A stretch of 35,935 nt of DNA from CAYPKW01 sp964411425. GTDB taxonomy: Bacteria; Pseudomonadota; Alphaproteobacteria; Dongiales; Dongiaceae. Within the stretch, counting starts at the first letter, position 1; every line of letters begins with the position of its first letter. Where the stretch lies: the NCBI GenBank assembly GCA_964411425.1, contig CAYPKW010000024.1, forward strand, positions 1-35,935, written 5' to 3'. Both the position numbers and the translations under genes were made by a program. The notes below the pieces were generated by a model, which was not told the DNA's origin, did no database searches, and saw nothing but the letters and a program-made list of their open reading frames with translations. Of this stretch, positions 18,124 to 25,902 are shown one piece after another.

Positions 18124-18168
18124 ACTGCGCCGGAACCCCTGGCTTTCTCGCCAACGAAGGTGAGCCCC

Positions 18169-19188
18169 ATGCGCGTTTATTACGACCGCGACGCCGACGT
18201 GAACCTGGTCAAGGGCAAGAAGATCGCCGTGGTCGGCTACGGCAGCCAGGGCCACGCCCACGCCCTCAACCTCAAGGACAGCGGCGTCAAGGAGGTGAAG
18301 GTGGCGCTGCGCCCCGACTCGGCCAGCGTCAAGAAGGCCGAGGCCGCGGGTCTCGTGGTGACGGGCGCGGCCGAGGCGGCGAAGTGGGCCGACGTCGTCA
18401 TGGTGGTGACGCCGGACGAGCTGCAGGCGAAGCTCTACCGCGACGACCTCAGGGCCAACATGAAGAAGGGTGCGGCGCTCGCCTTCGCGCACGGGTTGAA
18501 CATCCATTTCAACCTGATCGAGCCTAGGGGCGACCTCGACGTCTTCATGGTGGCGCCCAAGGGGCCGGGCCACACGGTGCGCTCGGAATACATGAGGGGC
18601 GGCGGGGTGCCGTGCCTCGTCGCCGTCGCCCAGAACGCCAGCGGCAACGCGCTCGAGATCGGGCTCTCTTATGCCTCCGCCATCGGCGGCGGGCGCTCCG
18701 GCATCATCGAGACCACGTTCAAGGAGGAGTGCGAGACCGATTTGTTCGGCGAGCAGGTCGTGCTGTGCGGCGGTTTGACCGCCCTCATCACGGCCGGCTA
18801 CGAGACCCTGGTCGAGGCGGGCTACGCGCCCGAGATGGCCTATTTCGAATGCCTGCACGAGGTGAAGCTGATCGTCGACCTCATGTACGAGGGCGGCATC
18901 GCCAACATGCGCTACTCGATCTCCAACACCGCCGAGTACGGCGACTACACGCGGGGACCGCGCCTCATCGGCCCCGCCGTGCGCGAGGAGATGAAACGCA
19001 TCCTCGCCGACATCCAGTCGGGCCGCTTCGCGCGCGACTGGGTGCTGGAGAACCAGGCCGGCCAGCCGAACTTCAAGGCCATGCGCCGCTTGCACGCCCA
19101 GCACCCGATCGAGGAGGTGGGGGCGAAGCTCAGGGCCATGATGCCGTGGATCGGCGCCAACCGGCTCGTCGACAAGAGTAGGAACTGA
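18169..19188 (+). CDS. ilvC: Ketol-acid reductoisomerase (class I)
   Basis: NADPH- and Mg-dependent enzyme converting acetolactate and acetohydroxybutyrate to the dihydroxy acids of valine, leucine and isoleucine synthesis. The 339-residue product matches class I KARI: MRVYYDRDADVNLVKGKK start, nucleotide-binding GYGSQGHAHALNLKDSG near residues 24-40, VALRPDSAS, HGLNIHF, MVAPKGPGHTVRSEY, and the metal-binding ETTFKEECETDLFGEQ. The C-terminal part has YFECLHEVKLIVDLMYEGG. The ATG at 18169 has AAGGTGA upstream; a GTG at 18160 is less likely. Confidence 0.96.
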   Translation: MRVYYDRDADVNLVKGKKIAVVGYGSQGHAHALNLKDSGVKEVKVALRPDSASVKKAEAAGLVVTGAAEAAKWADVVMVVTPDELQAKLYRDDLRANMKKGAALAFAHGLNIHFNLIEPRGDLDVFMVAPKGPGHTVRSEYMRGGGVPCLVAVAQNASGNALEIGLSYASAIGGGRSGIIETTFKEECETDLFGEQVVLCGGLTALITAGYETLVEAGYAPEMAYFECLHEVKLIVDLMYEGGIANMRYSISNTAEYGDYTRGPRLIGPAVREEMKRILADIQSGRFARDWVLENQAGQPNFKAMRRLHAQHPIEEVGAKLRAMMPWIGANRLVDKSRN

Positions 19189-19284
19189 GGCGGTCGGACA
19201 TGGTCGGCGGGCATCTAGCGCGACCCGTAGTTGTTGGCGCGAAGCCTCGGGCTGCAATGCTCTTCATCCGACGAAGACAAGCCA

Positions 19285-20475
19285 ATGACTAGAGTGCTCG
19301 CCGTCGTAAAGCGCGAGCTTCTCACGTGGGCGCGGACAAGCGCTGGTCTATCGGTTGACGACGCGGCCAGGAAGCTCGGGAGTAGGTCTGAAAGGCTGCG
19401 GATCTGGGAGAGTGGTGAGAAGCGACCGACGCTCGGTAGGCTGCGGAAGATGGCGCATGTCTACAAGCGCTTGCTTAGCGACTTCTATCTTCCGGAGCCG
19501 CCCGCCGAAGAGCCGATACCCCGTGATTTCCGACGTCTGCCAGGGGAGGTCGCGCTCAGGTACTCCCCTGCCCTTCGGCTGCAGATTCGCATGGGGCAGA
19601 CGCGTCGCGCCATCGCGCGAGATCTGGTCGAGGAACTCGGGGAACGGCCGCCAACCTGGACCTTGCGCACTTCGCCCGACGCCGACCCGGAGCAGGTTGG
19701 AGGGGAGGTCCGCCGGCACCTCAAGGTCGAATTCGACGAGCAGAAAACTTGGCGCGATGCGCGAGCAGGCTATCGTGCATGGCGGTCCCGGATCGAGGCA
19801 GCGGGCGTCCTAGTCTTTCAGGCTGTCGGCGTAGATACCAGCGAGATGCTAGGTTTCTCGTTGGCCCATGAATTTCTGCCGGTCGTTGCGGTCAATCGTA
19901 AGAGCAAGCCCAATCAGCGCATATTCACCCTGATCCATGAGCTAGCACATGTGATGATCGGCGCGAGCAGCACCTGCGACCTGGATGAGGAGTCGCCGAG
20001 GCAGCAGGCGGAGCAGCGCGTCGAGACATTCTGCAATCGCGCCGCCGGTGCGGCCCTCGTGCCGGCGCCCGAGCTACTCGCCGAGCCGATCGTCAGCCAG
20101 CGAGGGCCGGGTGCGCATGCATGGGACGATGACCAGCTTGAAGCCCTGGCGCGAGTATTCTGTGTCAGTGAGGAGGTGCTCCTGCGGCGACTCTTGACCT
20201 TGGGCCGCACGACGCCCCAGTTCTATCAGGCGAAGCGGAAGGACTTTCTTGCACGGTACAAAGGAATCGTACAGCTGGACCGCGCCGAGCTGGAAGAAGG
20301 GAAGATGCGGCGCAATATGCCGCGCGAGGCAATCAGCAACTTCGGCCGAACATACACGCGAGTCGTCCTCGACAGCCTCGCGCAGGACCACATCACGCTC
20401 GTCGAGGCCTCGCGATTCCTGAACGTGCGCCCCGGGCAGCTGCGGAAAATCGAGCAAATGATGATGGCGGAATGA
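19285..20475 (+). CDS. XRE-family HTH / ImmA-IrrE metallopeptidase fusion
   Basis: A 397-residue two-domain protein. An XRE-type helix-turn-helix is at about residues 12-65 (GLSVDDAARKLGSRSERLRIWESGEKRPTLG in part, with LRKMAHVYKR). It is followed by an ImmA/IrrE (COG2856) zinc-peptidase domain with HELAH at residues 218-222 and FTLIHELAHVMIG around it. The C-terminal part (about 310-397) has a further helical segment ending RPGQLRKIEQMMMAE. Such proteins pair with toxins or repressors in mobile or defence modules; substrate and operator are unknown. The sequence is visibly less G+C-rich than its neighbours, suggesting acquisition. The PIN-like gene starts 5 bases after its stop. Confidence 0.85.
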   Translation: MTRVLAVVKRELLTWARTSAGLSVDDAARKLGSRSERLRIWESGEKRPTLGRLRKMAHVYKRLLSDFYLPEPPAEEPIPRDFRRLPGEVALRYSPALRLQIRMGQTRRAIARDLVEELGERPPTWTLRTSPDADPEQVGGEVRRHLKVEFDEQKTWRDARAGYRAWRSRIEAAGVLVFQAVGVDTSEMLGFSLAHEFLPVVAVNRKSKPNQRIFTLIHELAHVMIGASSTCDLDEESPRQQAEQRVETFCNRAAGAALVPAPELLAEPIVSQRGPGAHAWDDDQLEALARVFCVSEEVLLRRLLTLGRTTPQFYQAKRKDFLARYKGIVQLDRAELEEGKMRRNMPREAISNFGRTYTRVVLDSLAQDHITLVEASRFLNVRPGQLRKIEQMMMAE

Positions 20476-20479
20476 CGCA

Positions 20480-20959
20480 GTGGCGGAGCCCACCATTTAC
20501 TGTTTCGATACGAGCGCGTTGACCGCTTGGTGGGTCCGCCTATATCCGCCTGACGTTCTGCCTGGCCTAGTGACGCGCATGGAGGAACTCATCGAGCAGG
20601 ACCGTGCATTCGCGCCGCGATCGGTGAAGGACGAACTGGAACGCGGCGACGACGACCTCTTCAAATGGACCAAGAGGCAGCACGAATTCTTCGTCGAGGA
20701 AAATGAAGACGTGCAGCGGCGAGTGGCCCAACTCATGGCCGCGTACTACGATCCGTTGAAGCCGGCAAAGGGCATCAATGGTGCCGATCCATTTGTCATC
20801 GCCTTGGCGGCAACGCAATACCCACCGTGGGTAGTCGTGACGGACGAGCACGCGGGGAGCCAAGAAAACCCGAAGATCCCGTATGTCTGTAAGCAGTTGA
20901 AGGTCGGATGCATCTCGTTCCTCGATTTATGGCGGACGGAAGGATGGCAGCTCAAGTGA
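20480..20959 (+). CDS. DUF4411 family PIN-like protein
   Basis: A 159-residue protein of the DUF4411 type, related to PIN-domain nucleases. Acidic residues fitting the PIN active site are in YCFDTSALTAWW (about residue 10), KDELERGDDDL (about 51-60), NGADPFVIALA (about 99-109) and VVVTDEHAG (about 118-126), a pattern expected for a metal-dependent RNase. The start is GTG at 20480, 4 bases after the stop of the XRE/ImmA gene. The pairing of XRE-COG2856 with a PIN-like DUF4411 protein has been predicted as a toxin-antitoxin arrangement; toxicity here is inference. Codon use is less G+C-biased than in ilvC. Confidence 0.78.
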   Translation: MAEPTIYCFDTSALTAWWVRLYPPDVLPGLVTRMEELIEQDRAFAPRSVKDELERGDDDLFKWTKRQHEFFVEENEDVQRRVAQLMAAYYDPLKPAKGINGADPFVIALAATQYPPWVVVTDEHAGSQENPKIPYVCKQLKVGCISFLDLWRTEGWQLK

Positions 20960-21027
20960 GCGGTACAACGCCATGAAGCGGACTCGGATTACTGAAGCTG
21001 GATTGACGCCGGCGGCCCCCTCTTGCT

Positions 21028-22821
21028 TCACGGCGTGACGCGGAAGAACGGCACCGGCGCCTCGAAGCCCTTGATCGAGGCGCGGTCGGCGGCGGGGGCA
21101 TGGGGCGCCAGCAGGCCGGCCACGTCGGCGTCGTCGTAGAGCGCCTGCGACAGCACGATGTCGCCGCCGACGCTCTCCGACTGCAACCGCGCCGCCAAGT
21201 TCACCGTGCTGCCGAAATAGTCGAGCCGGTCGTTGAGGGTGACGGCGATGCACGGCCCCTGGTGCAGGCCGAGCTTGATGACGATGCCCTCGGCCCCCTG
21301 ACCGGCGTTGAACTCGGCCACCTTGTGCTGGATGGCGAGCGCCGCGCGCACCGCCCGCAAGGGGTCGGCGAAGGCGGCCATGACCGCGTCGCCGATGGTC
21401 TTGACGACGGTGCCTTCGTGGCCGCGCACCACCTCGGCCAGGAAGGCGAAATGCTCGCGCACCAGATGGTAGGCGGCGGCGTCGCCGATCCGCTCGTAAA
21501 GCGCGGTCGAGCCCTTGAGGTCGGTGAACATCAGCGTCACCCGGCCGATGGCGACGTCGTCGCCGGGGCGCAGGGTCTGGTCGGCGAACAGGTCGCGGAA
21601 CGCCTGCAGGGCGGTGACGCGGTCGGCGGTGAGCGCGTCCTTGAGCCAGGCGCGGTCCTCGACCAGGAGGGTGAGGCGCCGTCCGCTCGCGTTCTCCAGG
21701 CGCACGGCGCCGGGCGGCGCCGGCGGGCCGGCCAGCACCGTCTCGGCCCCCGCGATCACGGCCGGAAACCCGCCGCCGGCGAACTCGACCGTCTCCTCCG
21801 GCCCCGGCTCGAGGGTGCGGATGCGGTAGCGCCCCGGCGCGAGATCGGCCGGCACGTCGCGCACGGCACCAGGCTCGAGCGTCACGTGCACCTTGACGTG
21901 CGGCGTGGTCATCGGTCCGAACAGGCAGAACTCGCCGCTCTCGATCGGGCGCACCGCGGGCGAAGGCCGGAAGCTTGCCTCGACGTTGCGCGAGAACTCG
22001 CGCTCGTAGTCGATGTTGCAGCTAGGGCAGTGGGCGCCGGTGGGAAGCCGGTCGAGCGAGGCGGCCCAGGACTTGGCGACGCGGCAGCGCGGGCAAAGCA
22101 GATCCCAGCGCAGCTCCAGAAGGCCGCTCCGCACCGCCTGCAGGCAGAGCTCGATGATGGCGAGCTCGTCGGCGCCCCAGTCGCGGGCGAGTTGCAGCGG
22201 GCGGACGTGCCACAGGTCCACCTCCTGCGCCGTCAGCACGAGGTCGGCGAGGCGGCGGGCGAGCCCGTGGCCGTTCGCCGTCGCCTCGATCGCCGCCACC
22301 ATGGCATCGACCCGCCGGCCCGTGGCGGGTGCCACCGGCGGCGGGCGATAGTCGAACGGCTGGTCCCTGACGCCGGCGGCAAACTCGCGGGCGTTGGCGG
22401 CGAGGCGGCCGAAGTTGCGGCTGGCCGAAGTGAAGAAGCTGGTGGCGAGCATGAGGGCGCCCAAGGGGTTTGCCGCCGCCGCCTCGATCCGATAGGTGCC
22501 GGTGCAGCCAGTTCCGGACGGCTCCAGCGAGAAGGAGGCGCAGAGGAACTCGAGCGGCCCGTTGCGGAAGTAACGGCAGTGCTCGAACCAGCGGCCGAAC
22601 ACCCAGTTGGCCGGCCGCTCCTCCCACTCGATGCGGAACGGCCCGCGGCGCATGCGCGCGGTCCAGCGCACCGAGCCGTCCGGCCCCGCTACCTCCTCGA
22701 TCTCGTGCTTGGGGAGCTTCGCCGCCTCGTTGAAACGCGCGGTGTCGGCCATCACCGCCCAGATGGCCGGCGCCGGATGGTCGAACTGCCAGACGAAGGT
22801 GCGGCTCTTCGGTTTACCCAC
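21028..22821 (-). CDS. Class III adenylate/guanylate cyclase with SRPBCC-like and DUF5939-like regions
   Basis: A 597-residue cyclase that should produce cAMP or cGMP. The N-terminus (about 1-170) looks like an SRPBCC/START-type lipid- or ligand-binding domain (TFVWQFDHPAPAIWAVMADTARFN in part). The middle contains a zinc-ribbon-like CPRCR...CPSC (about 241-271) followed by a DUF5939-like region. The C-terminal catalytic domain begins about residue 422: VTLMFTDLKGST carries the first metal Asp near residue 430, KTIGDAVMAAF the second, and NLAARLQS the Asn/Arg pair that stabilises the transition state. No membrane segment is seen. The GTG at 22819-22821 has GGAGAG about 8 bases upstream. A CRP-like site lies in front. 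Confidence 0.88.
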   Translation of the reverse strand: MGKPKSRTFVWQFDHPAPAIWAVMADTARFNEAAKLPKHEIEEVAGPDGSVRWTARMRRGPFRIEWEERPANWVFGRWFEHCRYFRNGPLEFLCASFSLEPSGTGCTGTYRIEAAAANPLGALMLATSFFTSASRNFGRLAANAREFAAGVRDQPFDYRPPPVAPATGRRVDAMVAAIEATANGHGLARRLADLVLTAQEVDLWHVRPLQLARDWGADELAIIELCLQAVRSGLLELRWDLLCPRCRVAKSWAASLDRLPTGAHCPSCNIDYEREFSRNVEASFRPSPAVRPIESGEFCLFGPMTTPHVKVHVTLEPGAVRDVPADLAPGRYRIRTLEPGPEETVEFAGGGFPAVIAGAETVLAGPPAPPGAVRLENASGRRLTLLVEDRAWLKDALTADRVTALQAFRDLFADQTLRPGDDVAIGRVTLMFTDLKGSTALYERIGDAAAYHLVREHFAFLAEVVRGHEGTVVKTIGDAVMAAFADPLRAVRAALAIQHKVAEFNAGQGAEGIVIKLGLHQGPCIAVTLNDRLDYFGSTVNLAARLQSESVGGDIVLSQALYDDADVAGLLAPHAPAADRASIKGFEAPVPFFRVTP

Positions 22822-22864
22822 GCGCGCTCTCCACCCCGTCTCGCCACATTCAGGAGCCCATACG

Positions 22865-22880
22865 TATGATAGCCGTCACA
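22865..22880. promoter_or_regulatory. CRP/FNR-like palindromic site upstream of the cyclase gene
   Basis: TATGA-N6-TCACA on the plus strand, which is TGTGA-N6-TCATA toward the cyclase gene. It matches the CRP consensus TGTGA-N6-TCACA at 9 of 10 positions and lies about 44 bases before the cyclase start. About one such match is expected by chance in this length of random sequence, so the position is the main support. Confidence 0.35.
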
Positions 22881-22992
22881 AGATGCGGCGGGAATGAGGG
22901 AGCGGGCGGCCGGCGCCGATAAATCTCTTGTTAACCGTGGGCTGCCAGGTTTACAAATCGATCGGTTGGTCCTGGAAAGGACGAACGGAATC

Positions 22993-23121
22993 ATGAATTT
23001 GTCGCGACCGAGGCGCGGATTTCGGACGGTGGGGCTCTTCGGCTCCGTCGCCGCTGTGGCCCTCGGCGCGACCGCCGCCCTGGCATCGGTTGGCCTCAAC
23101 CTGCGACTTAGGCACCCCTGA
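22993..23121 (+). CDS. Small hydrophobic ORF upstream of leuA (leader peptide or small membrane protein)
   Basis: A 42-codon frame from the ATG at 22993 encodes a basic N-terminus (MNLSRPRRGFR), one hydrophobic segment (VGLFGSVAAVALGATAALA, residues 13-31) and a tail SVGLNLRLRHP. No family is recognised. It could be a small membrane protein or a leader peptide for leuA; the tail has three leucine codons in alternate positions. AAAGGACGAACGGA precedes the start. The following 90 bases contain competing hairpins. Confidence 0.4.
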   Translation: MNLSRPRRGFRTVGLFGSVAAVALGATAALASVGLNLRLRHP

Positions 23122-23122
23122 G

Positions 23123-23167
23123 CCGTCTGCGCCCCGCGGCGCCGACGGGTCGGGGGAAGACGCCGTC
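23123..23167 (+). promoter_or_regulatory. Competing hairpins in the leuA leader
   Basis: The first hairpin begins 2 bases after the small ORF stop: CCGTC-T-GCGCC (23123-23133), loop CCGC, GGCGC-C-GACGG (23138-23148). The same GACGG (23144-23148) can pair instead with CCGTC at 23163-23167. Alternating pairing of this kind is typical of attenuators, but no T run follows. Confidence 0.35.
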
Positions 23168-23208
23168 CTAGTCACAGGTTTCAACCGATATATCAAAGGG
23201 TTATCTCC

Positions 23209-24762
23209 ATGAGCGGTAAGCAGGACAAGAACCGGGTGGTGATCTTCGACACCACCTTGCGCGACGGCGAGCAGTCGCCGGGTGCCTCCATGAACCTCGA
23301 GGAGAAGGTCCGCATCGCCTTGGTGTTGGAGGAGATGGGCGTCGACGTGATCGAGGCCGGGTTTCCGATCGCCTCCAACGGCGACTTCGAGGCGGTGGCG
23401 GAAGTGGCGCGCCTGATACGGAACAGCAGCGTCGCCGGCCTCGCGCGGGCTTCCCGGAAGGACATCGACCGCGCCTTCGAGGCGCTCAAGGGCGCCGCCC
23501 GCCCGCGCATCCACACCTTCATCTCGACGAGCCCGCTGCACATGAAATTCAAGCTGCAGATGGAGCCCGAGCAGGTGCACCAGGCGATCATCGACAGCGT
23601 CACCCATGCCCGCAACCTGTGCGCGGACGTGGAGTGGTCGCCCGAGGACGGCTCGCGCACCGAGCGCGATTTCCTCGCCCGCTGCGTCGAGACCGCGATC
23701 AAATGCGGGGCCGGCACCATCAACATCCCGGACACGGTGGGCTATGCCGTTCCCGAGGAGTTCGCGGCGCTCATCGCCATGCTGATGAACCGGGTGCCGA
23801 ACATCGACAAGGCGGTCGTCTCGGTGCATTGCCACAACGACCTGGGGCTCGCGGTCGCCAATTCGCTGGCGGCGGTGGGCGCCGGCGCCCGCCAGGTGGA
23901 ATGCACCATCAACGGGCTGGGCGAGCGGGCCGGCAACGCCGCGCTCGAGGAGATCGTCATGGCGCTGAAGACGCGCCAGGACGCCATGCCGTACAGCACC
24001 GGAATCAAGACCCAGGTCATCACCAAGGCCTCGCGCCTGGTGGCCGCCATCACCGGCTTTCCGGTGCAGCCCAACAAGGCGATCGTCGGCGCCAACGCCT
24101 TCGCGCACGAGGCCGGGATACATCAGGACGGGGTCCTCAAGCACGCCGGCACCTACGAGATCATGACGCCCGAATCGGTCGGGCTCAGCCGCTCCACGCT
24201 GGTCATGGGCAAGCATTCCGGGCGCCACGCGTTCCGGGAGAAGCTGAAAGAGCTGGGCTTCGATCTCGGCGACAACGCGCTCGAGGACGCCTTCCGCCGG
24301 TTCAAGGACCTGGCCGACAAGAAGAAGGAGGTGTTCGACGAGGACCTGATCGCGCTGGTGGACGACGAGATCGGGCGCGTCAACGAGCGCATCAAGTTTG
24401 TCTCCCTGCAGGTGATCGCCGGTTCCAAGGGACCGCAGCGCGCCGATCTGGAGCTCGCCATCGACGGCAGGGTCAGCGCCACCACCGCCACCGGCGACGG
24501 GCCGGTGGACGCCACCTTCAACGCCATCAAGCAGATCTTCCCGCACGAGGCGAGACTGCAGCTGTTCCAGGTGCACGCGGTCACCGGCGGCACCGACGCG
24601 CAGGCCGAGGTCACGGTGCGGCTGGAGGAGAAAGGCAAGACCGTCAACGGCCAGGGCGCCGACACCGACACGCTGGTGGCGTCGGCCCGCGCTTACCTGC
24701 ACGCCCTCAACAAGCTGCTCGTCAAGCGAGAGAAGACGGCGCCGGCGGCGCTCACGGCTTGA
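23209..24762 (+). CDS. leuA: 2-isopropylmalate synthase
   Basis: First committed enzyme of leucine synthesis, condensing acetyl-CoA with 2-ketoisovalerate. The 517-residue product has the HMGL-like TIM barrel with FDTTLRDGEQSPGASM at residues 13-28. The metal-binding HCHNDLGLAVANS starts at His207, and NGLGERAGNAALEEI follows. The linker region contains HEAGIHQDGVLKHAGTYEIM, and the C-terminal regulatory LeuA_dimer domain (about 390-517) should bind leucine for feedback control. This is the long, type 1 LeuA. The ATG at 23209 follows GGGTTATCTCC, a weak ribosome-binding site. Confidence 0.95.
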   Translation: MSGKQDKNRVVIFDTTLRDGEQSPGASMNLEEKVRIALVLEEMGVDVIEAGFPIASNGDFEAVAEVARLIRNSSVAGLARASRKDIDRAFEALKGAARPRIHTFISTSPLHMKFKLQMEPEQVHQAIIDSVTHARNLCADVEWSPEDGSRTERDFLARCVETAIKCGAGTINIPDTVGYAVPEEFAALIAMLMNRVPNIDKAVVSVHCHNDLGLAVANSLAAVGAGARQVECTINGLGERAGNAALEEIVMALKTRQDAMPYSTGIKTQVITKASRLVAAITGFPVQPNKAIVGANAFAHEAGIHQDGVLKHAGTYEIMTPESVGLSRSTLVMGKHSGRHAFREKLKELGFDLGDNALEDAFRRFKDLADKKKEVFDEDLIALVDDEIGRVNERIKFVSLQVIAGSKGPQRADLELAIDGRVSATTATGDGPVDATFNAIKQIFPHEARLQLFQVHAVTGGTDAQAEVTVRLEEKGKTVNGQGADTDTLVASARAYLHALNKLLVKREKTAPAALTA

Positions 24763-24840
24763 GCCGACACCGGATCGGCCTTGCAATCGCCCCGGTCGCC
24801 GGCTATGCCCGGCGGCCAACGGTGGCGCGGACGAGGTGCG

Positions 24841-25881
24841 ATGTTCAATAGACTGCTCGGCTTTCTGTCCGACGACATGGCGATCGACCTGGGCACGGCC
24901 AACACGCTGGTCTACGTCAAGGGACGCGGCATCGTGCTGAACGAGCCCAGCGTGGTGGCGATCGCCGACGTGCGCGGCAAGAAGCACGTGCTGGCAGTGG
25001 GCGACGAGGCGAAGATGATGCTGGGGCGCACGCCCGGCAACATCCAGGCCATCCGCCCCTTGCGCGACGGCGTGATCGCCGACTTCGAAGTCGCCGAGGA
25101 GATGATAAAGCACTTCATCCGCAAGGTGCACAACCGGCGCAGCTTCGCCAGCCCGCAGGTCATCATCTGCGTGCCGTCGGGCTCGACGGCGGTCGAGCGC
25201 CGCGCGATCCAGGAATCGGCCGAAAGCGCGGGCGCGCGCCGCGTGCTGCTGATCGAGGAGCCGATGGCGGCCGCCATCGGCGCCGGCCTGCCGGTGACCG
25301 AGCCGACCGGCTCGATGGTGGTCGACATCGGCGGCGGCACGACGGAGGTGGCGGTGCTGTCGCTGGGCGGCATCGTCTATTCCCGCTCGGTCAGGGTCGG
25401 CGGCGATAAGATGGACGAGGCGGTCATCGCCTACATCCGGCGCAACCATAACCTGCTGGTGGGCGAGGGCAGCGCCGAGCGGATCAAGAAGGAAATCGGA
25501 TCGGCCTGCCCGCCGGAGGACGGCGACGGGCGCATCATGGAGATCAAGGGGCGCGACCTGATGAACGGCGTGCCCAAGGAGCTGGTGATCACCGAGCGGC
25601 AGGTTGCCGAGAGCCTGGCCGAGCCGGTGGGCGCCATCATCGAGGCGGTCAAGGTCGCCCTCGAACAGACGCCGCCGGAGCTGGCCGCCGACATCGTCGA
25701 CAAGGGCATCGTGCTCACCGGCGGCGGGGCGCTGCTGTCCAACCTCGATTTCGTGCTGCGCCACTCGACCGGCCTGCCGGTCTCGATCGCCGACGACCCG
25801 CTGTCCTGCGTGGCACTCGGCACCGGGCGGTGCCTCGAGGAGATGAAGACGTTGAAGCACGTTCTGGTGAATTCGTATTGA
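24841..25881 (+). CDS. mreB: Rod shape-determining protein MreB
   Basis: Bacterial actin that organises the elongation machinery along the inner membrane. The 346-residue product shows the short amphipathic start MFNRLLGFLS, the phosphate-1 loop AIDLGTANTLVYVKGRG (about 14-30), NEPSVVAI and GRTPGNIQAIRPLRDGVIADF. It also shows the phosphate-2 loop VVDIGGGTTEVAVLSLGGIVYS and the adenosine motif IVLTGGGALL. The ATG at 24841 is chosen because in-frame codons upstream encode nothing typical of MreB; GAGGTGCG precedes it. It is the first of five cell-shape genes in the usual order. Confidence 0.96.
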   Translation: MFNRLLGFLSDDMAIDLGTANTLVYVKGRGIVLNEPSVVAIADVRGKKHVLAVGDEAKMMLGRTPGNIQAIRPLRDGVIADFEVAEEMIKHFIRKVHNRRSFASPQVIICVPSGSTAVERRAIQESAESAGARRVLLIEEPMAAAIGAGLPVTEPTGSMVVDIGGGTTEVAVLSLGGIVYSRSVRVGGDKMDEAVIAYIRRNHNLLVGEGSAERIKKEIGSACPPEDGDGRIMEIKGRDLMNGVPKELVITERQVAESLAEPVGAIIEAVKVALEQTPPELAADIVDKGIVLTGGGALLSNLDFVLRHSTGLPVSIADDPLSCVALGTGRCLEEMKTLKHVLVNSY

Positions 25882-25902
25882 CGGCGTTAGGTTGAGCGGG
25901 AA

